From NCBI GenBank assembly GCA_937923175.1, contig CALALB010000037.1:1-64000 (forward strand): 64,000 bases of DNA, in the 5' to 3' direction. The notes beneath the pieces are model-generated. The model ran no database searches. It was given only the letters and a program-made list of their open reading frames with translations, and was not told the origin of the DNA. A program made the translations under genes and the position numbers. This DNA comes from an uncultured Chromatiaceae bacterium. Its GTDB lineage: Bacteria; Pseudomonadota; Gammaproteobacteria; Chromatiales; Chromatiaceae. Positions 1 to 14,209 of the stretch are shown here, piece after piece; position 1 is the stretch's first letter, and each line of letters starts with the position of its first letter.

Positions 1-552
1 CTCCGGCGTGGGCACAGGCTGGGTCTTCAGACTTGGCTTCATACCCTGTATGCCAGACAATATCGCTCTATCGGGCAAGATATGGGCCACTACAGCCATT
101 AGACTGCTGGCGCCCTACCTCCAAGGCCCTCGGCCAGGGCCTCTCGCGCGGTCGTGGTGAGGGCAGGTCTGGGACCAGGGTCAGGGCCGCAAGCAGGGCT
201 GTCTGCTGCGGCATAGGCGGCCAAGCGAGTAGAGAGATGACCAGGGCGCATCCAAGCAGCCCTGGGCTACTGGGTCCAAAATCGGGTTGGATCATGGATA
301 TTTAAGATGCGAACACAATGGGCATCGGGGCCAGTCCCTGTATTGGCCGGCTAGGTGCCAGGCAGCGAGCAGGAATCAGGGCCGGACTCTGCGGCCCGTT
401 CGCTGAGATTCTCGATTGGCGATCGGACCATGGCGAGGCCGCCCCAGCGGGCAGGGCCAGCATCGCTGCCCTGCCCGGGACATTGACCCCCCAGGCAGTG
501 GTCGGTCAACATGGGTCTAAGCCCCAGCCCCAGATTGGGGCGCCCCATACTA
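1..552. other. Unassigned region at window start
   Basis: No gene could be supported here. Open frames of 75 to 113 codons exist on both strands, but they overlap each other and show no recognisable domain. One minus-strand frame at 68-295 begins with a hydrophobic stretch that could pass for a signal peptide, but it then becomes proline- and arginine-rich and stops, with no family resemblance. The stretch borders the IS630-type element and may be decayed DNA or the edge of a gene outside the window. Confidence 0.4.
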
Positions 553-1549
553 TTAACCCGGCCATGAAACATCGTACGGATCAAGCGGCATATCTGATAC
601 GCTCGGCTTTGAAATACGAACGGATGCGCGCGGGCTGTTTCTGGATGGAGTGCAGATGAGAGAGCACCTTGCGCTTGAGGTGCGCTGCATCGCGCACCGG
701 CTCGGCGGCGCTCAACCTCGCCTTGAGGTCGGCGTTCAGATCCAGCACCAGAAACACCTTGCGGCCGGCCTCGCGGATCAGCCGTTCGAAGAATTCGATC
801 AGCACCTCAGCGGTGAGCGTGTCGCGGTACATCATGAAGCGCATCGTGCCCTGGTTGGTGATGGCCGAGATGATGTTGATGCGTTCGCGCTTGGATTGCG
901 AGAGCACCAGCACCGGCGTCTTGCCCTTTGGCGCTGAGAGGCGCGGGTCGTGCTCCACCGAACGGACCGCCGTCTCATCGCCCCAGTGGATCACCGCCCC
1001 TTGCGCCTTGGCCCGCGCCGCGATGGCTGGATATTCCTCGTCAAGCCACTTCTGGACGGCTTGCGGCTTCTGCTCGAAGGCGCGCTCGAGCGGGCGCTGC
1101 GGCGTGAAGCCCCAGCGTTTGCGGTAGTTCCTGACCGAGCGCACCGGCAGATCGATGCCGAAGGAGGCCTTGATGAGCGCATGCACTGCTGGCACGCTCC
1201 ACAGGGCAAAGCGCAGCTCGAGCTGATCGGGCGTGTGATCCACGATGTCCTTGCGGATGCGTTCTTCCTGGGCCGGGGTGAGTTTGCGGCCGACGCCAAG
1301 CCGCCGGCCGCGCCGGGCCTCTTTCACACCAAGCCCCGCCCGGGCCCGCGCAATCCAGGTCGTCACCGTCGGGCGGCGCAGACCCAGCTCCTCGGCAATG
1401 GCCGTTTGCTTGTGGCCACGCCTATGCATGCGAATCACCGTGCGACGCAGCTGCTCGCGCGCCGCCGGCTCCAGTTTCCGTGCATCGATGCGTTCGGTTT
1501 CCATGCCGAAAATGCATCATGATTGTACGGTGTTATGATGCCTGGTTGA
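553..1549 (-). mobile_element. IS630-family insertion sequence, internally deleted
   Basis: The element holds one minus-strand transposase gene. Inward-reading ends match imperfectly: the 25 bases from 553 and the 25 bases inward from 1549 agree at 17 positions. The best block is AACATCGTAC on the left against AACACCGTAC on the right. A TA dinucleotide flanks each side (551-552 and 1550-1551), as expected from the TA target duplication of the IS630/Tc1-mariner group. The length is about 1.0 kb, short of the usual 1.1 kb or so, which fits the roughly 40-codon deletion seen in the transposase. End positions are inferred by eye. Confidence 0.7.
581..1504 (-). pseudogene. IS630 family transposase with in-frame internal deletion
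   Basis: The frame has 307 residues and no stops. The N-terminal part is a helix-turn-helix (residues about 20-60), followed by a second helix-turn-helix and the start of the DDE catalytic core. The first acidic residue is D176 in HWGDETAV. The second lies in VFLVLD (D255). Directly after D255 the protein jumps to LNADLKA, whereas relatives have about 40 residues here, including the YSPELNPDEY motif with the third catalytic acid. That block is missing without a frameshift, so the enzyme is very likely inactive. The tail resumes normally. Calling it a pseudogene is an inference from the missing motif. Confidence 0.8.
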
Positions 1550-1551
1550 TA

Positions 1552-1863
1552 AAACGGGCAGGGCTTGAGCCTGGCAAGATCCTGGCGCCGATGAGCGCTT
1601 GCGGGGTGCTCGGGAACCGGCCTGCCCAAGGCCTCCCACCGGCATAGGGTCGCCCTCGACATCCCTAGCGCCGAGGCAGTCTCACCTAGGCTGATTCATC
1701 TTTTCATGTCGGAAAGTATTGCAGGCTTTTTGATCGAACTGTTCAAGCCCGACTCGGGGTTCCTGAAAAAACCTATCTCAAGCCCTGACCCCCGCCCTTC
1801 AACCAAGCCTTCATCATCTGCTGCTATCCTGAGTGACCGAATCCTTGCTGAAGGAGCGCAGCG
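1552..1863. other. Intergenic region upstream of phosphoketolase
   Basis: The 312 bases between the IS630-type element and the phosphoketolase gene hold no supportable gene. The phosphoketolase ribosome-binding site AAGGAG lies at its end, about 9 bases before the ATG at 1864. No confident promoter box was recognised. Confidence 0.5.
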
Positions 1864-4245
1864 ATGCACGACCAAACCACAGCCGCCCATTCCCTCTCAT
1901 CCGAGGAGCTCAACCTAATCGATGCCTATTGGCAGGCCTGCTGTTATCTGGCCGCAGGCATGATCTATTTGCGCGATAACCCCCTCTTGCGCGAGCCCTT
2001 AAAGCCCGAACATGTCAAGCGCCGGCTCCTGGGGCACTGGGGGTCGAGCCCAGGACTTTCGTTTATCTATACCCATCTCAATCGGTTGATCCGTACCCGA
2101 GCTCAAGAGATGATCTTTTTGGCTGGCCCGGGGCATGGTGCGCCCGGCGTCCTGGCCCCCGTGTATCTCGAAGGGACCTATTCCGAGATCTATCCGGACA
2201 AGGGCGAGGACCTCGAGGGACTCAGGCGGTTTTTCAAACAATTCTCCTTCCCTGGAGGAATCGGTTCACACTGCACCCCAGAGCTTCCAGGGTCGATCCA
2301 TGAGGGCGGTGAGCTTGGGTACTCACTGTCCCATGCCTTTGGCGCTGCCTTTGATAATCCCGATCTCTTGGTTGCCGTCGTCGTTGGCGACGGCGAGGCT
2401 GAAACCGGTCCTCTGGCCACCGCTTGGCATTCAAGCAAGTTTTTAAACCCAATCCGCGACGGGGCAGTCCTGCCGATCCTGCATCTCAATGGTTATAAGA
2501 TCAACAATCCCACCCTCCTCGCGCGCATCCCCACTGAGGAGCTCGTCTGTCTGCTGCGCGGCTACGGCTGGGTGCCCTATTGCGTCGAGGGCGATGATCC
2601 CATGCGCATGCACCAGCAGATGGCGGCCACCCTCGAGCAGGTCCATGATCAGATCCGGGCGATCCAACAAGAGGCGCGGGCAAGCGGCAAGGCCCAGCGG
2701 GCGTACTGGCCGATGATCATCCTACGCACCCCCAAGGGCTGGACTGGGCCTGCGGCGGTCGATGGCCATAAGGTCGAGGGTTTTTGGCGTTCCCATCAGG
2801 TACCGCTCGCCGATGTCCATGACAACCCGGACCATCTAAAACAGCTCGAGGAATGGTTGAGGAGCTACTGCCCTGAAAAGCTCTTCGATGAACAGGGTCG
2901 ATTGCGTCCGGAGCTCAAAAGGCTTGCCCCGAGCGGTCAGATGCGCATGAGCGCCAATCCCCATGCCAATGGGGGTCTTTTACGCCGTCCCCTGCGTTTG
3001 CCCGACTTTCGCGATTATGCGATCCAGGTACCCAAACCCGCGATCAGCCGTCACCCCAATACCAGGCCGACTGGCGCATTATTGCGTGACATCATGGCGT
3101 GGAACCCGACCAATTTCCGCGTCTTCGGCCCGGATGAAAACACCTCGAATAGGCTCGATGCGATCTATGAGGTCAGCAAAAAGCTATGGCTGTGCGACTA
3201 TCTGCCCGAGGATGCCGATGGCAGCGAGCTTGCGCCCGATGGCCGGGTCATGGAGATGCTGTCCGAGCATACCCTGGAAGGTTGGTATGAGGGCTATGTG
3301 CTCACCGGTCGCCATGGCTTTTTTGCCACCTATGAGGCCTTCGTCCATGTCATCGACAGCATGTATAACCAGCATGCCAAATGGCTGGCGATCAGCCGCG
3401 AGATCCCTTGGCGCTCGCCGATCGCCTCATTGAATCTATTGATCACCTCGACCGTCTGGCGTCAAGACCACAACGGCTTTACCCATCAAGATCCCGGTTT
3501 TTTGGATGTGGTTGTCAATAAAAACCCCCGGGTGACCCGCATCTATCTGCCGCCGGATGTCAATACCCTGCTTTCGACCGTGCATCATTGTCTGCAAAGC
3601 CGCGATGACATCAATGTCATTGTCGCCGACAAACAAAACCATCTTCAGTATCTGGATGTCGATGCTGCAATCAAGCATTGCACCAAGGGGATCGGGATCT
3701 GGGAATGGGCAAGCAATGATCAGGGTGCAGAGCCTGATGTGGTCATGGTCGGCTGCGGCGACATCCCTACCAAGGAGGCGCTGGCTGCCACCGCCTTGTT
3801 GCGCGAGCATTTTGCCGACATCAGGATCCGTTTCATCAATGTCGTGGATCTATTTAGGCTCCAGCCGCCTAGCGAACATCCCCATGGTCTGTCCGATGCC
3901 GATTTCGATAGCCTATTCACCAAGGATAAGCCGATCATCTTCAACTTCCATGGTTATCCCTGGCTGATCCACCGTCTGGCCTATCGGCGCACCAATCATA
4001 AGAATCTTCATGTGCGCGGCTATAAGGAAAAGGGCAATATCAATACCCCCTTAGAGCTTGCGATCAATAACGAGATCGACCGCTTTAGCCTGGCGATCGA
4101 TGTCATCGACCGCGTCCCTCGCCTGCAGGTCGCTGGCGCCCATATCAAGGAAAGGCTGCGTGATATGCAGATCGAATGCCGCAACTATGCCTATGAGCAT
4201 GGCATCGACAAACCCGAGATCGATCAGTGGGTGTGGCCGTTTTAG
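1864..4245 (+). CDS. xfp: Phosphoketolase (xylulose-5-phosphate/fructose-6-phosphate)
   Basis: This thiamine-diphosphate enzyme splits xylulose 5-phosphate, and often fructose 6-phosphate, with phosphate to give acetyl phosphate and an aldose phosphate in the cytoplasm. At 793 residues it has the usual family length. The N-terminal region contains LAGPGHGAP (87-95) and the signature [14 protein letters not shown] (147-160), followed by the ThDP/Mg site [10 protein letters not shown] (175-184). The C-terminal part has the transketolase-like domain and ends in the usual DQWVWPF-type tail. The start is supported by AAGGAG upstream. The photolyase gene follows 15 bases downstream and may be cotranscribed. 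In a phototroph with a Calvin cycle it could make acetyl phosphate from pentose or hexose phosphates (inference). Confidence 0.93.
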   Translation: MHDQTTAAHSLSSEELNLIDAYWQACCYLAAGMIYLRDNPLLREPLKPEHVKRRLLGHWGSSPGLSFIYTHLNRLIRTRAQEMIFLAGPGHGAPGVLAPVYLEGTYSEIYPDKGEDLEGLRRFFKQFSFPGGIGSHCTPELPGSIHEGGELGYSLSHAFGAAFDNPDLLVAVVVGDGEAETGPLATAWHSSKFLNPIRDGAVLPILHLNGYKINNPTLLARIPTEELVCLLRGYGWVPYCVEGDDPMRMHQQMAATLEQVHDQIRAIQQEARASGKAQRAYWPMIILRTPKGWTGPAAVDGHKVEGFWRSHQVPLADVHDNPDHLKQLEEWLRSYCPEKLFDEQGRLRPELKRLAPSGQMRMSANPHANGGLLRRPLRLPDFRDYAIQVPKPAISRHPNTRPTGALLRDIMAWNPTNFRVFGPDENTSNRLDAIYEVSKKLWLCDYLPEDADGSELAPDGRVMEMLSEHTLEGWYEGYVLTGRHGFFATYEAFVHVIDSMYNQHAKWLAISREIPWRSPIASLNLLITSTVWRQDHNGFTHQDPGFLDVVVNKNPRVTRIYLPPDVNTLLSTVHHCLQSRDDINVIVADKQNHLQYLDVDAAIKHCTKGIGIWEWASNDQGAEPDVVMVGCGDIPTKEALAATALLREHFADIRIRFINVVDLFRLQPPSEHPHGLSDADFDSLFTKDKPIIFNFHGYPWLIHRLAYRRTNHKNLHVRGYKEKGNINTPLELAINNEIDRFSLAIDVIDRVPRLQVAGAHIKERLRDMQIECRNYAYEHGIDKPEIDQWVWPF

Positions 4246-5763
4246 GGGATTAGGGTACGCATGGTGTACCCTCCAGGGTTTAAAAGATCCGAGGTCTATG
4301 CCTTGAACACGAGCACCCTCCCACCCATCCAAGCTACAGGTCCAACAATCCTGTGGTTTCGTCGCGATTTAAGGCTCGATGACAATCCGGCATTGCGTGC
4401 TGCTGAGCGCACGGGCACCGCGATCATCCCTGTCTATATCCATGCGCCCCAGGAGGAGGCCCCCTGGGAGACCGGCGCGGCGAGCCGCTGGTGGCTCCAT
4501 TGGAGTCTCAAGGCCTTGGATGAGTCGCTCGCTGCCTGCGGCAATCGCCTGTGGCTCTTGCGCGGGCCAAGCCTCGAGGCGCTTGAACGCCTCATCCAGG
4601 AGACAGGTGCGACTGCTGTCTATTGGAACCGGCTGTATGAGCCCGCACTCCGCACCCGCGATGCCTGGATCAAGGAAAGACTGCGCGCGACAGGTATTGA
4701 CTGCAGAAGCTATAACGCCAGCCTGCTCTTTGAACCCTGGGAGGTGTTGACCGAGTCTGAACAGGCCTATCGGGTCTTTAGCGCCTTCTGGCGCGCTTGT
4801 GAACGGCGCTGGGCCGTCGCAGCCCCCCAGCCAGCCCCTGCCCAATTGCCGGCAGGTCCCCAACCGGGCGGGACCCTGACCCTAGAGGCGCTTGACCTGC
4901 TGCCGAGGATCCCCTGGGATCGGGGTCTGCGCGCCACCTGGACGCCGGGTGAGGCGGGGGCCCAGGCGCGCGCTCTGGCCTTTAGCGCTGAGGCCCTTGC
5001 CGACTATGCCCAGATGCGCGACCGCCCCGACCGCCCCCGGACCTCGCGCCTGTCGCCGCATCTGCATTTCGGCGAGATCAGCCTGCCTCGTCTGTTAAGC
5101 CTGATCGCCGATGCCTGCGGCGATCCCCGGACTGCGGCCGCGGCCTTTATCCGCGAGCTCGGCTGGCGCGAGTTCGGCTATCATCTGCTTTATCATTTCC
5201 CCGAGACCATCGAGCAGCCGCTCGACCGGCGGTTTAACCATTTCCCCTGGGCCAAGGGAGGAAAGGAACAGCTCTTGCGCGCCTGGCAGCAAGGACAAAC
5301 CGGTATCCCACTCGTCGATGCTGGCATGCGCGAGCTCTGGCAAACCGGCTGGATGCACAACCGGGTGCGGATGGTGGCAGCCTCCTGGCTGACCAAGAAC
5401 CTGCTGATCCCCTGGCAGCAAGGGGCGCAGTGGTTCTGGGACACCCTGGTCGATGCGGATCTCGCCAACAATACCCTGGGCTGGCAATGGACCGCCGGCT
5501 GCGGCGCCGATGCCGCGCCTTATTATCGAATCTTCAATCCTGTCCTACAGGGCCAAAAATTCGACCCGGATGGCGCCTATGTGCGCCGCTGGTGTCCGGA
5601 ATTGGCGCGCCTGCCTAATCGCTATCTCCATCAGCCCTGGACAGCGCCGGCAGAGGTCTTGGCTGCGGCTGGAATCCGTCTGGGGCGTGATTATCCCGCG
5701 CCCATCGTCGACCTCGCCACCTCCCGGGTCCAGGCGCTGGCAGCCTGGGAAGCGATCAGGTCT

Positions 5764-9128
<3,365 letters not shown>

Positions 9129-9137
9129 GCCGTTACC

Positions 9138-9323
9138 TCAGTTCACTAGATACAGAAGACCGACACCCAAGAGCATGCTGATGAGGCCGGCCAGGCGTAT
9201 AGCGCGTTCACTCTCTAGCGCAACCATGGCCAGCATCCGCCGGAAGCTGCCTGGGCTCAAAAAGGGCCAGATACCCTCGATGATCAGCACCAGCGAGAGG
9301 GCCACGAGTAGATCATGGGGCAT
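9138..9323 (-). CDS. DUF2065 family small membrane protein
   Basis: The 61-residue protein has two hydrophobic segments (about residues 5-22 and 43-60) separated by a short basic loop with SFRRML, which matches the DUF2065 (YjeT-like) family. It lies between hflC and hisZ, where this family is habitually found, which supports the call. Its function is not established. The topology suggests an inner-membrane hairpin, perhaps related to the HflKC complex by context only. Confidence 0.85.
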   Translation of the reverse strand: MPHDLLVALSLVLIIEGIWPFLSPGSFRRMLAMVALESERAIRLAGLISMLLGVGLLYLVN

Positions 9324-9388
9324 AGATGGCTCGCCCTCGAGACCTGGGACTCAGGAGAGGAGATGGCTGGCACCTGAGGCGGTGGTAT

Positions 9389-10267
9389 TTATGGCCAATT
9401 GCCCGCATCGCGGAAGAACCGGAAGAAATCCGAGTCTGGACTTAGGATCATCAGGTTACCGCGCTGGCCAAGGCTTTCCCGATAGGCGGCCAGGCTACGA
9501 TAAAAGGCATAGAACGCTGGATCCTGATTGAAGGCGCGGGCATAGATCTCGGCAGCCTTGGCATCGCCCTCGCCGCGGATCTCTTCGGACTCCTTATAGG
9601 CCTCAGCGATGGTCACAGTGCGCTGGCGATCGGCATCGGCGCGGATGCGCTCGGCCGCTTCGGCACCCTTGGCCCGCAGGTCGCGGGCCACCCGCTCGCG
9701 CTCGGCGCGCATACGCTGATAGACCGATTCGCTGACCTCGGGCGGCAGATCGATCTTTTTGACCCGCACATCGACGACCTCGACCCCCAGATCGGCGGCA
9801 TTGGCATTGACCTCCTTGGTGAGGGCCTCCATCAGGGCAATGCGGTCATCCGAGACCACCTCTTGGATGGTGCGTTTGCCAAACTCATCGCGTAGGCTGG
9901 TATTGATCCGCTCAGACAGCAGGCGGCTGGTACGCGCAGCGCTCCCCCCCGTCGAGCGCAGGTATTGCGCTGGGCGGGCGATACGCCATTTGGCGTAGGA
10001 GTCGACGATGACGTCTTTCTTTTCGATGGTCAAAAAACGTTCGGGTTGCGAATCCAGGGTTTGGAGACGCCGGTCGAACTTGCGGATCTGATGCAGGACG
10101 GGGATGCGAAAATGCAGGCCCGGCGCATAGGTGTCCGAGATGATCTCGCCGAGCCTGAGCTTGAGCGCGACCTCATATTCGCGGACGATAAAGGTGAAGG
10201 TCGTGAAAAAGATCACCAGGATACCTAAGGCGATCGGTGCCCCGATCTTCAATAGCCTCTGCTCCAT
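9389..10267 (-). CDS. hflC: Protease modulator HflC (SPFH/band 7 protein)
   Basis: HflC forms a large membrane cage with HflK around the FtsH protease and tempers degradation of membrane proteins. The 292-residue protein has one N-terminal transmembrane segment (about residues 13-30), then a band-7 domain starting near VREYEVALKLRLGEI, then a long charged helical region rich in RERVARDLRAKGAEAAERI. The start ATG overlaps the hflK stop by one base (TGATG), implying translational coupling. The gene order hflX-hflK-hflC is canonical. Confidence 0.95.
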   Translation of the reverse strand: MEQRLLKIGAPIALGILVIFFTTFTFIVREYEVALKLRLGEIISDTYAPGLHFRIPVLHQIRKFDRRLQTLDSQPERFLTIEKKDVIVDSYAKWRIARPAQYLRSTGGSAARTSRLLSERINTSLRDEFGKRTIQEVVSDDRIALMEALTKEVNANAADLGVEVVDVRVKKIDLPPEVSESVYQRMRAERERVARDLRAKGAEAAERIRADADRQRTVTIAEAYKESEEIRGEGDAKAAEIYARAFNQDPAFYAFYRSLAAYRESLGQRGNLMILSPDSDFFRFFRDAGNWP

Positions 10268-11433
10268 CAGCGCGCCCTCCGTTCGCGGTCCACGGGCCGC
10301 TGGGGTGATTCGATGGCCCGCTCAGGCATTGCAAGTGGCGCATTGTTGGCGGTCGGTGCCTGCATCTGCGCCTCCGGCAGGGCCTGGTTCTGTTGCTTCA
10401 TGAGCTGGTCGAGCGGCAAATAGATCAAGGGGCTGGCACCCTGGGTGACATCAATAAAGACCTTGGGATTCTGACTGAGAACCTCTTGGAGGGTCTCGAG
10501 ATAGAGACGCTGGCGGGTCACCTCGGGTGCCCTGCGGTATTGGTCGAGCACGGCGAGAAAACGCGCGGTCTCGCCCTCAGACGCCGCAATCAGGCGATCG
10601 CGGTAGGCCTTGGCGTCAGCGAGCAGGCGCGCTGCAGTACCGCGGGCATTGGGTAGGACCTCGTTGGCATAGGCCTCGGCCTGGTTCTCGAGGCGTTCCT
10701 TATCCTCGCGCGCCTTGATCGCATCGTCAAACGCGGCCTTGACCTGCTCGGGCGGCTTGGCCGGTTGCATATTGACCGAGGTCACCAGGAGCCCAGTCTT
10801 GTAGCGATCCATCAGATCCTGGATACGCTCCTTGATGCTCATGGCGACGACGCTGCGTCCCTCAGTGAGCACGAAATCCAGCTTGCTCTGACCGATGGCG
10901 ACCCGCACCATGGCAGCGGTGGCATCATTGAGGGTACGCTCGGGGTCTTGGTCCTGGAAGAGATAATCGGCGGCATCCTGGATCCGCGATTGGACCGTAA
11001 GCTCAACCTCGACGATGTTTTCATCGCGGGTGAGGATGGCCGCGCGGTGGGTCAGGGTCGAGATCTCATCGACATTGACCTTGATCACTGTTTCGATTGG
11101 CCAGGGGATGTGCCAGTGCGGGCCTGGGCCCGTGGTATCGGCATAGCGTCCAAACCGCATGACCACCCCGCGCTCGGCCGGCTCGACGATATAGATCCCG
11201 GTTGCCAACCAGATAATGAACAAGATACCTAGGATGAAAACGATCATTCGCACATTGGGCTGGCCACCCCTGCCCAAACGACCTCGTCCCTCGCCCCGGG
11301 GTGGACCGCCAAAGAGCCCGCTCAGGCGTTCCTGGAGCTTGCGCACGACCTCATCGAGATCAGGCGGACCCTGATCATCGCCGCCCCGACCGCTCCAGGG
11401 ATCTCGGTCACCACCTGGTTCATTCCAGGCCAT
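10267..11433 (-). CDS. hflK: Protease modulator HflK (SPFH/band 7 protein)
   Basis: HflK is the partner of HflC in the FtsH-regulating membrane assembly. The 388-residue protein has a Gly/Arg/Pro-rich cytoplasmic N-terminus opening with MAWNEPGGDRDPW, one transmembrane helix at about residues 63-85, then the band-7 domain beginning near EPAERGVVMRFG. A coiled-coil region with alanine- and arginine-rich helices follows. The C-terminal tail is Gln/Pro-rich, as in other HflK proteins. It is coupled to hflC by a one-base stop/start overlap and lies 88 bases after hflX. Confidence 0.95.
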   Translation of the reverse strand: MAWNEPGGDRDPWSGRGGDDQGPPDLDEVVRKLQERLSGLFGGPPRGEGRGRLGRGGQPNVRMIVFILGILFIIWLATGIYIVEPAERGVVMRFGRYADTTGPGPHWHIPWPIETVIKVNVDEISTLTHRAAILTRDENIVEVELTVQSRIQDAADYLFQDQDPERTLNDATAAMVRVAIGQSKLDFVLTEGRSVVAMSIKERIQDLMDRYKTGLLVTSVNMQPAKPPEQVKAAFDDAIKAREDKERLENQAEAYANEVLPNARGTAARLLADAKAYRDRLIAASEGETARFLAVLDQYRRAPEVTRQRLYLETLQEVLSQNPKVFIDVTQGASPLIYLPLDQLMKQQNQALPEAQMQAPTANNAPLAMPERAIESPQRPVDRERRAR

Positions 11434-11521
11434 AGCTTCTCCGCCTTGACTACAATCTTGACCTTTGGATAAAGGGCGATTGTACGGGAGCAGGCTACAT
11501 CACGGCAAATGCCCAAGGCCG

Positions 11522-12799
11522 CTAGCTGCGGACAGCGCGCAGCCGCTCGCGTTCAACCCGCCCGATCTCACAGCGCAGTTCCCAGCCGCCCTCAGGGAGT
11601 GGCCGATCCTCGATGACCCGAGCATGGCGATAGAGCCAGGCACGCACCCGCCCTTCGGCGGCATCCAAACGGAAGGATTCCAGCAACCGCTCACCGCGGA
11701 TGGATTCGGCCAGCGCTGCCAGCAAGAGATCGACCCCAGCGCCCATTCTGGCTGATATCCAAACGCGCGCAGGACGCCCTTCGGGATCGCGTTCGAGACG
11801 GGGCAAGGCGCCGTCGATCCGGTCAATTTGATTGAAGACCTCGATGCGCGGTTGGCAACTGCCGAGCTCGGCGAGGACTGTCTCGACATCGGCAATTTGC
11901 CGTGCGCGATTGGCAGCCGCTGCATCGATGACATGCAGCAGAAGGGTGGCATTGCGGGTCTCTTCGAGGGTAGCGCGAAAGGCGGCGATCAGTTCAGGCG
12001 GCAGCCGACTGATGAAACCGACAGTATCAGCCAGAAGGGCCGGTCGACCGCCCGGCAATTCCAGGTAGCGCACCGTTGGATCCAGGGTGGCAAAGAGCTG
12101 ATCGGCCTCGAAGACCCCAGCCTGGGTAAGACGATTAAACAGGGTCGATTTGCCGGCATTGGTATAGCCGACCAAGGCGATCAGCGGCAGTTCGGCCTTG
12201 GTGCGCGCCCGCCGCCCCTGGGCGCGCTGGCGCTCGATCCTGGCCAGGCGGCGTTCCAAGACTGCCACCCGCGCGGCCAGCAGACGCCGGTCGGTCTCAA
12301 GCTGGGTCTCGCCAGGACCGCGCAGACCGATGCCACCCTTTTGCCGTTCAAGATGGGTCCAACCGCGCACCAAACGAGTCGAGAGATGGCGAAGCTGCGC
12401 CAGTTCGACCTGGAGCTTACCCTCAAATGAGCGGGCGCGTTGGGCAAAGATGTCGAGGATCAGACCGGCGCGGTCGAGCACCCGGCATTGCACAAGACGC
12501 TCTAGGTTGCGTTCCTGGGCAGGGCTGATCGGATGATTCAGGATCGCCAACTCAGCACCGGTGGCCGCCACCAATGCCTGAAGCTCAGCGGCCTTGCCAG
12601 GGCCGATGAAATAACGCGGATCGGGTTTGGGACGCGTCCCGCCCAGCTGACCGACAATGTCGGCGCCGGCAGCCCGGGCCAGCAAGACAAACTCCTCGTG
12701 CTCATCGGGCTCGCGGGGCGGACCTATGTCCAGATCGACCAAGACCGCCCGCTCGCCGATCTGGGGACTGATGCCGGATACTCGGGGCAGTTCGTTCAC
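11522..12799 (-). CDS. hflX: GTPase HflX (ribosome-splitting factor)
   Basis: HflX is an Obg-like GTPase that binds the 50S subunit and splits stalled ribosomes. The protein of 425 residues has the N-terminal HflX domain (about 20-110), a helical linker with [18 protein letters not shown] (155-172), and a G domain with G1 GYTNAGKST (211-219), G3 around LADTVGFI and G4 FNQID. The start overlaps the hfq stop by four bases (ATGA), which implies translational coupling in the hfq-hflX-hflKC series. Confidence 0.95.
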   Translation of the reverse strand: MNELPRVSGISPQIGERAVLVDLDIGPPREPDEHEEFVLLARAAGADIVGQLGGTRPKPDPRYFIGPGKAAELQALVAATGAELAILNHPISPAQERNLERLVQCRVLDRAGLILDIFAQRARSFEGKLQVELAQLRHLSTRLVRGWTHLERQKGGIGLRGPGETQLETDRRLLAARVAVLERRLARIERQRAQGRRARTKAELPLIALVGYTNAGKSTLFNRLTQAGVFEADQLFATLDPTVRYLELPGGRPALLADTVGFISRLPPELIAAFRATLEETRNATLLLHVIDAAAANRARQIADVETVLAELGSCQPRIEVFNQIDRIDGALPRLERDPEGRPARVWISARMGAGVDLLLAALAESIRGERLLESFRLDAAEGRVRAWLYRHARVIEDRPLPEGGWELRCEIGRVERERLRAVRS

Positions 12800-13065
12800 A
12801 GATCCTCGGCTGGGTCATCCACTGCCGGCGGCTCGGGCGCGGCATCGCCGAGGGGCAGCCGCACATTCCGCGCCGGAACCACGGTGGAGATGGCATGTTT
12901 ATAGATCATCTGGCTGACATTGTTTTTAAGCAGGACGACGAATTGATCGAAGGACTCGATCTGACCCTGAAGCTTGATGCCATTGACTAGGAAGATCGAG
13001 ACCGGGATGCGCTCCTTCCTTAGGGCGTTGAGAAAGGGATCTTGTAGGCTTTGTCCCTTAGACAT
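12796..13065 (-). CDS. hfq: RNA chaperone Hfq
   Basis: Hfq is a hexameric Sm-like chaperone that pairs small RNAs with mRNAs. The 89-residue protein starts [20 protein letters not shown], then carries the Sm1 motif ([20 protein letters not shown]) and the Sm2 motif with [10 protein letters not shown]. Residues Q8, F42-like aromatic and the YKH motif that line the uridine-binding proximal site are present. The C-terminal tail is short, acidic and Pro/Ala-rich. It follows miaA by about 130 bases and overlaps hflX by four bases. Confidence 0.97.
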   Translation of the reverse strand: MSKGQSLQDPFLNALRKERIPVSIFLVNGIKLQGQIESFDQFVVLLKNNVSQMIYKHAISTVVPARNVRLPLGDAAPEPPAVDDPAEDL

Positions 13066-13197
13066 GCGAATTGCTCCGTGTTGTTGTTTAACTCAAGGGT
13101 AAAGGGGTATTGGTCGCTTACTAGCTTTTATCTGGGCGCCAAATGTTGAATTGCCGCCATTTCTCTTCGGCACTCGGCACCGCACCTGCCAGCTGGC

Positions 13198-14199
13198 TCA
13201 GGCCCGACAAGTTTTAGTGTGGTGCAATCGGTAGGCTCTGGCAAATCCGATTGTTTCCAGGATCGGCTCGATCAGCGCCAGGGCTGCTCCGGTAGGATTT
13301 GGGGTATCGTCTAGCCAGTATGCCCCCTCCTCAGTCCGCAGCCAGGTCATCTGCCGTTTGGCAAGCTGGCGGGTGGCCTGGATCCCGCGCGCCTGCATCT
13401 GAGCCCAGTCGGTTTGACCGAGCAGATATTCGAGCACCTGTCGATAGCCGACACAGCGCATGGCCGGAAGATCTGGGGTCAGATCGCCGCGCGCCCACAG
13501 GGCCGCGACCTCATCGACCAGACCCAGTTCGAGCATCTGCCGAAATCGTCTCTCGATACGCGCATGCAACACCGCCCGCTCGCGCGGCGAGCGCACCAGT
13601 TTGAGCAGACGGAAGGGAAGGGGTTTGGGCCGGGCCGTGCGCAGCAAAACACTCATCGGCTGCCCGGCCAGCAAACAGACCTCAAGGGCGCGCTGGATAC
13701 GCTGGGGATCATTAGGATGGATACGCGCAGCCGTCTCCGGATCAAGCGCCATCAGCCGGGCATGCAGGGTCGCCCACCCGTGCCGTTCGGCCTCCTCCAC
13801 CAAGGCGGCGCGAAGCTTGGGATCGGCGCCCGGCAAAGGGGCCAGACCCTGTTGGAGGGCGCGAAAATAGAGCATGGTGCCGCCCACCAAGAGCGGGATG
13901 CGCCCCCGCACCAGGATCGAGCGCATCAGCGCCAGGGCATCCTCGCGAAAACGCGCGGTTGAATAGGACTCGGTCGGGTCAAGGATGTCGATCAAATGAT
14001 GCGGTGCCCGCGCCAAGATCTCTGGGGCTGGTTTGGCGGTACCGATGTCCAGTCCTCGATAGATCATGCCCGAATCGACGCTGATGATCTCGCACGGCAG
14101 GCGTTCGACCAGCTCGATGGCAAGCTCGGTCTTGCCTGAGGCGGTTGGTCCCATCAGCAGAATTGCCCAAGGGCGGGGATCAACAGGTGGATAGCGCAC
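13198..14199 (-). CDS. miaA: tRNA dimethylallyltransferase
   Basis: MiaA transfers a dimethylallyl group to A37 of tRNAs reading codons that start with U. The P-loop is GPTASGKT (17-24), followed by DSGMIYRGLDIGTAKP and the HHLID block that binds the isoprenoid donor. At 333 residues the length is typical. It sits 10 bases after mutL and before hfq, the conserved gammaproteobacterial mutL-miaA-hfq order. The last ~15 residues extend beyond the conserved core and are variable. Confidence 0.96.
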   Translation of the reverse strand: MRYPPVDPRPWAILLMGPTASGKTELAIELVERLPCEIISVDSGMIYRGLDIGTAKPAPEILARAPHHLIDILDPTESYSTARFREDALALMRSILVRGRIPLLVGGTMLYFRALQQGLAPLPGADPKLRAALVEEAERHGWATLHARLMALDPETAARIHPNDPQRIQRALEVCLLAGQPMSVLLRTARPKPLPFRLLKLVRSPRERAVLHARIERRFRQMLELGLVDEVAALWARGDLTPDLPAMRCVGYRQVLEYLLGQTDWAQMQARGIQATRQLAKRQMTWLRTEEGAYWLDDTPNPTGAALALIEPILETIGFARAYRLHHTKTCRA

Positions 14200-14209
14200 G
14201 GTGGACCTT

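Noticed and set aside
68-295. A 75-codon minus-strand frame with a signal-peptide-like start
   Set aside because: The sequence after the hydrophobic start is Pro/Arg-rich with no recognisable domain, and it overlaps an equally open plus-strand frame.
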